This document shows positions 60,819 to 64,000 of a stretch of DNA of 64,000 nt, piece after piece (the stretch's first letter is position 1; each line of letters starts with the position of its first letter). Source of the stretch: Flavobacterium hungaricum (GTDB lineage Bacteria; Bacteroidota; Bacteroidia; Flavobacteriales; Flavobacteriaceae); NCBI RefSeq assembly GCF_015182285.1, contig NZ_PRDM01000004.1:1-64000 (forward strand), read 5' to 3'. A model generated the notes under the pieces. It saw nothing but the letters and a program-made list of their open reading frames with translations, was not told where the DNA came from and did not search any database. The position numbers were made by a program, and so were the translations under genes.

Positions 60819-63470
60819 TTGCATACAAACTTATTTAATATCGTTTTAATATCATTTTTCCTAACTATAGGATGTGGTAAATTATATTCTCAAGAAATAA
60901 AAAATCAAAAAAAACCTTTACCTGCTGTAAAACAAACAGATAAAGCCGCCAGCATCGTAACTGACACCATTAAATTGGATACTGTTAAGCCCAAAAAGAC
61001 TTTTTTGGATGGAAAAGTGCGGTACAAGGCCAAAGATTATGCAAAAATTGATCAAAAAAATAAATTGATCACCTTATACAATGAAGCCGAACTTTACTAC
61101 AAAGATGTAGAATTAAAGTCGGGAATCATTATTCTTAACTACGAAAAAGACGAAGTTTATGCTGGAAGAATAAAAGATTCTGCTGGTGTGCTGGTGCAAT
61201 ATCCAAATTTTAAGCAGGCAGAAAATGAAGTACAGCCAGATTCTATCCGATTTAATTTCAAGACACAACGAGCTTTAATTTACAATTCCAGAACAAAACA
61301 GGGCGAGTTAAATATAAAAGCAGCAGTTACCAAAAAAGAAAACGACTCTACTTACTTTTTAAAAGGTGCTCGTATTACCACGGCTACCGATATTGACAAT
61401 CCAGAGTATTATTTTAGAACGAGCAAAATCAAATTTGTACCGGGTAAAAAAATCGTTACCGGTTTAACGCAAATGGTTATTGCCGATGTACCTACTCCAT
61501 TAGCACTTCCGTATGGATATTTTCCTTTAAGTAAAGAAAAAAGTGTTTCCGGAATTATTGTGCCTAGTTATAATGACTCGAATACGAGAGGTTTCTCTTT
61601 GCAGAATGGAGGGTATTATTTCGCGTTAAGTGATAATTATGATTTAACAGTCCTCGGAGATTATTACACAAACGGAAGTTACGCCGCGCGTTTCGAATCA
61701 TCGTATGCTACAAGGTATAAATACCGAGGTAATTTAAATATCCGTTTTGAAAATCAAATTAACAGTGAGCGAGGTTATCCCGATTACAGCAAACAAAACA
61801 TTTATAACATTCAGTGGTCGCATACTAAAGACACAAAAGCAAACCCAAATTCTACATTTTCTGCTTCTGTCAACATGGGTAGCAGTAAATATTTTAAACG
61901 ATCTATCAATCAAGCCAACATAGGTTCGAGCCTTAATAATACTTTAAGCTCTTCTATTTCTTACAACAAAACTTTTAATACAATTCCAGGGTCTCGTATT
62001 TCGTTAACCGCTACCCACCAGCAAAATACACAAACAGAGGACATCATCATGACGTTGCCTGCATTACAGGGAAGTATTGACCGTATTTATCCTTTTGTTG
62101 GAAAAAGCGGTGTAAAGAAAGGTTTGATCAAAAACATCAACTTACAGTACAACGTAAGCGGTAAAAACTATTTTAAAACTAAGGACTCTTTGTTTTTCAA
62201 ACCGCAGATGTTTAATGATGCACAGCTTGGACTGCAGCAGACTATTCCGATTAGTACCAACTTTAAAATATTTAAATATTTTAGTGCCGGAGCCTCTACT
62301 ACTTATCAGGAAACTTGGGTAAACAAAACAATTGCTAAAGATTATAGTGCTGCCCAGGGAGAAGTTGTTTCGAGTCCGGTTAGTGGTTTTGATTCTTTTA
62401 GAACTTATAATTTCAGCACCAATTTAGGAACAACTATTTACGGTACGTTTAATTTTGGAGAAGACAAAAAAATCCAAGCCATCAGACATGTAATGCGTCC
62501 GAGCTTAACTTATTCTTATACGCCGAGTTTTGAACGTTATTATGACGATTATACCCTTGATGCTTCTGGAAGGATTACAGGACAGTATACACGTTTTGAA
62601 AATGGTATTTTTGGACAGCCTGGTAAAGACAATTCAAATATCGTAGGTTTCTCATTAAGCAATACTTTTGAAGCAAAAGTACGCGACAAAGACAGCACCA
62701 AGACCGAGCCTAAAAAAATAATGCTTTTAAATAACTTAAACTTTAATACGAGTTATAATTTTAACGCAGACGGAAAAACAGTTCTTGGATGGTCTCCTGT
62801 TTTAATAAGCGGTGGAACTCAGTTTTTTGATAACAAACTGAACATGAACTTTGGTGCTACATTAGACCCGTATGCAATAGACAATTCTGGTGTAAGAATT
62901 AATAAATACAATATCGACAACGGCGGTAGTTTATTTAGAATGACGAGTGCGAATCTTACTTTAAATTATTCGTTTTCAAATAAAGGCAGCGGCAAAGAAA
63001 AAAATGAACAGAGTCAGCGGAATGGAGGGCGAAACGATGACTTGTTTGGAACCAATACAGATCTGAATGACACCAGGAACAGTCAGTTTGCTGATGATCC
63101 CGAAAGAGAAGAAGATGATGTAATTACCGAATTCTTTAATTCTAAGATTCCTTGGGACATGACTCTTGCGTATTCTTTGACCTATCAAAATGTCAACCGA
63201 GAGAGCAAAATAAGCGGTAACTCGCTCATGGTTTCTATAAATATGGATATTACTCCTAAATGGAAAGGAGGAGTCTCTACAGGTTACGATTTTGTACAAA
63301 AAGGAGTTACTTTTACTCAATTCCGTTTTGAGCGCGATTTATTAAGCTGGCGAATGGCTTTTAACTACCAGCCACTTGGAACAAACTCTAACTGGAATTT
63401 CTTTATTGGAATTAAATCAGGAATGCTTAGTGACATTAAATGGAACAAGCGAAGTGTTTCTACCCGATAA
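60819..63470 (+). CDS. lptD: LptD-like LPS assembly outer membrane protein
   Basis: An outer-membrane protein of about 883 residues. The N-terminal OstA/LptA-like part has VRYKAKDYAKIDQKNKLITLYNEAELYYKDVELKSGIIILNY and DSIRFNFKTQRALIYNSRTKQGEL. The LptD barrel has MVIADVPTPLALPYGYFPLSKEKSVSGIIVPSY. This is the long Bacteroidetes form of LptD, which inserts LPS into the outer leaflet. The start is uncertain: no ATG fits. TTG at 60819 gives a signal-like N-terminus (HTNLFNIVLISFFLTIGCGKLYSQ); a TTG at 60735 is an alternative. A low-complexity acidic stretch (NGGRNDDLFGTNTDLNDT) lies near the C-terminal third. Confidence 0.88.
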   Translation: MHTNLFNIVLISFFLTIGCGKLYSQEIKNQKKPLPAVKQTDKAASIVTDTIKLDTVKPKKTFLDGKVRYKAKDYAKIDQKNKLITLYNEAELYYKDVELKSGIIILNYEKDEVYAGRIKDSAGVLVQYPNFKQAENEVQPDSIRFNFKTQRALIYNSRTKQGELNIKAAVTKKENDSTYFLKGARITTATDIDNPEYYFRTSKIKFVPGKKIVTGLTQMVIADVPTPLALPYGYFPLSKEKSVSGIIVPSYNDSNTRGFSLQNGGYYFALSDNYDLTVLGDYYTNGSYAARFESSYATRYKYRGNLNIRFENQINSERGYPDYSKQNIYNIQWSHTKDTKANPNSTFSASVNMGSSKYFKRSINQANIGSSLNNTLSSSISYNKTFNTIPGSRISLTATHQQNTQTEDIIMTLPALQGSIDRIYPFVGKSGVKKGLIKNINLQYNVSGKNYFKTKDSLFFKPQMFNDAQLGLQQTIPISTNFKIFKYFSAGASTTYQETWVNKTIAKDYSAAQGEVVSSPVSGFDSFRTYNFSTNLGTTIYGTFNFGEDKKIQAIRHVMRPSLTYSYTPSFERYYDDYTLDASGRITGQYTRFENGIFGQPGKDNSNIVGFSLSNTFEAKVRDKDSTKTEPKKIMLLNNLNFNTSYNFNADGKTVLGWSPVLISGGTQFFDNKLNMNFGATLDPYAIDNSGVRINKYNIDNGGSLFRMTSANLTLNYSFSNKGSGKEKNEQSQRNGGRNDDLFGTNTDLNDTRNSQFADDPEREEDDVITEFFNSKIPWDMTLAYSLTYQNVNRESKISGNSLMVSINMDITPKWKGGVSTGYDFVQKGVTFTQFRFERDLLSWRMAFNYQPLGTNSNWNFFIGIKSGMLSDIKWNKRSVSTR

Positions 63471-63493
63471 AACATCGAATAAAACTAATTATT

Positions 63494-63874
63494 ATGAAAA
63501 AAATCATTTTTACCGACAAAGCACCAGCTCCTATCGGTCCGTATAACCAAGCTGTATTATCTGGAAATACGCTTTATGCTTCTGGACAAATTGCAATTAA
63601 TCCATCATCTGGTGAATTGGTTACAGAAAATATCCATGATGAGACGCATCAGGTAATGCAAAATATAGCTGCCATCTTAGAGGCTGCAGGAATGACATTT
63701 GAGAACGTTGTAAAGTCTACAATCTTCATTATGGACATGAACAACTTTGGCGCAATCAATACGATTTACGGTTCTTATTTTAACGAAAAAACCGCTCCAG
63801 CTCGTGAAACGGTTCAAGTGGCTTGCCTGCCAAAAAATGTTAATGTAGAAATTTCTATAATCGCAGTGCAATAG
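63494..63874 (+). CDS. ridA: RidA family enamine/imine deaminase
   Basis: A 126-residue protein of the RidA/YjgF/UK114 family, which hydrolyses reactive enamines made by PLP enzymes. Visible marks are DKAPAPIGPYNQAVLSGNTLYASGQIAINP, the catalytic-site Arg in APARETVQVACLPKNVNVEISI, and the normal length. The start at 63494 is chosen over an in-frame codon inside the end of lptD. It lies 23 bp after the lptD stop on the same strand. Its last 20 bases overlap the end of the convergent mgsA gene. Confidence 0.96.
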   Translation: MKKIIFTDKAPAPIGPYNQAVLSGNTLYASGQIAINPSSGELVTENIHDETHQVMQNIAAILEAAGMTFENVVKSTIFIMDMNNFGAINTIYGSYFNEKTAPARETVQVACLPKNVNVEISIIAVQ

Positions 63875-64000
63875 CATCTAATAATAATTGTGCCGTTGCT
63901 TCATTGGTTGCCAGCGGCACATTATGTACATCACAAACACGAATCAGCATATTAATATCTGCTTCATGCGGATGGCTCGACAGAGGATCTTTAAAAAAGA
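63855..64000 (-). CDS. mgsA: methylglyoxal synthase, 3' end only
   Basis: The minus strand is open from the right edge to a TAG at 63855-63857. The 48 visible residues read FKDPLSSHPHEADINMLIRV, CDVHNVPLATNEATAQLLLD and a short AIALRL tail. This matches the C-terminus of MgsA, which turns dihydroxyacetone phosphate into methylglyoxal (the DPL...PH..D...L.R and N.P.ATN.ATA pattern). The start lies outside the window. Its last codons overlap ridA by 20 bp in convergent orientation. Confidence 0.88.
   Translation of the reverse strand, partial: FFKDPLSSHPHEADINMLIRVCDVHNVPLATNEATAQLLLDAIALRL

Noticed and set aside
1..64000. tRNA, rRNA, transposase, integrase or phage genes
   Set aside because: None was found by eye on either strand; gaps contain only repeats, promoters, terminators and the SRP RNA.

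Overview
The window is AT-rich chromosomal DNA from a member of the Flavobacteriia, most likely a Flavobacterium close to F. johnsoniae. The grounds are a type IX secretion adhesin with its SprF partner, a chitin utilisation locus in the order I recall for F. johnsoniae (chiA, GH20, nagB, susD, susC, sensor, regulator, transporter), promoters of the Bacteroidetes form TTG-N(18-20)-TAnnTTTG, almost no Shine-Dalgarno sequences, and bacillithiol synthesis (bshA). I see no insertion sequence, prophage, CRISPR array or tRNA. This assignment rests on recognised families, not on a database search.

Layout. 1-7064: the 3' end of a giant repeat adhesin with a type B sorting domain, then a PorP/SprF-like protein and a PorE-like TPR/beta-propeller/OmpA anchor. 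7065-19408: mostly minus-strand housekeeping genes (CAP-domain lipoprotein, pdxH, rnz, pyrB, a DUF6891-like gene, pyrR, an ABC-F ATPase, a thioredoxin-like protein, DUF3592) and a few plus-strand genes of poorly known role. Their intergenic gaps are full of repeats, including an array of about eight 60-bp units closed by perfect inverted ends. 19669-37618: the chitin locus. Below the minus-strand cluster chiA, GH20, nagB-LmbE, susD, susC lies a divergent promoter region, followed by a LytS/LytTR-type two-component pair and a GlcNAc-type MFS transporter. 37738-64000: fsa, an SDR gene, the SRP RNA gene, a glutaminyl cyclase, hutI and hutG, a DEAD-box helicase, a hybrid histidine kinase, gltP, aroC, an LpxH-like phosphoesterase, bshA, two Fe-S proteins, mlaD, an amidase, lptD, ridA and the 3' end of mgsA.

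How the genes work together. ChiA (two GH18 domains, T9SS sorting tail) would cut chitin outside the cell. SusC/SusD would import the oligosaccharides, the periplasmic GH20 enzyme would release GlcNAc, the MFS carrier would bring it across the inner membrane, and the NagB-LmbE fusion would take it to fructose-6-phosphate. The kinase/regulator pair is placed to sense chitin products. The divergent susC/kinase region carries a duplicated 30-bp element that is the best operator candidate in the window. The adhesin/SprF/PorE-like set is a complete secretion-and-anchoring cassette for one surface protein.

The most promising unexplained signals are the repeat array at 17274-17885 and its relative at 7092-7460, the duplicated 5' region shared by two unrelated genes (13693 and 15129), the duplicated operator candidate at 33903/34060, the asymmetric ABC-F ATPase, and two copies of a structured intergenic element (39017 and 54801).
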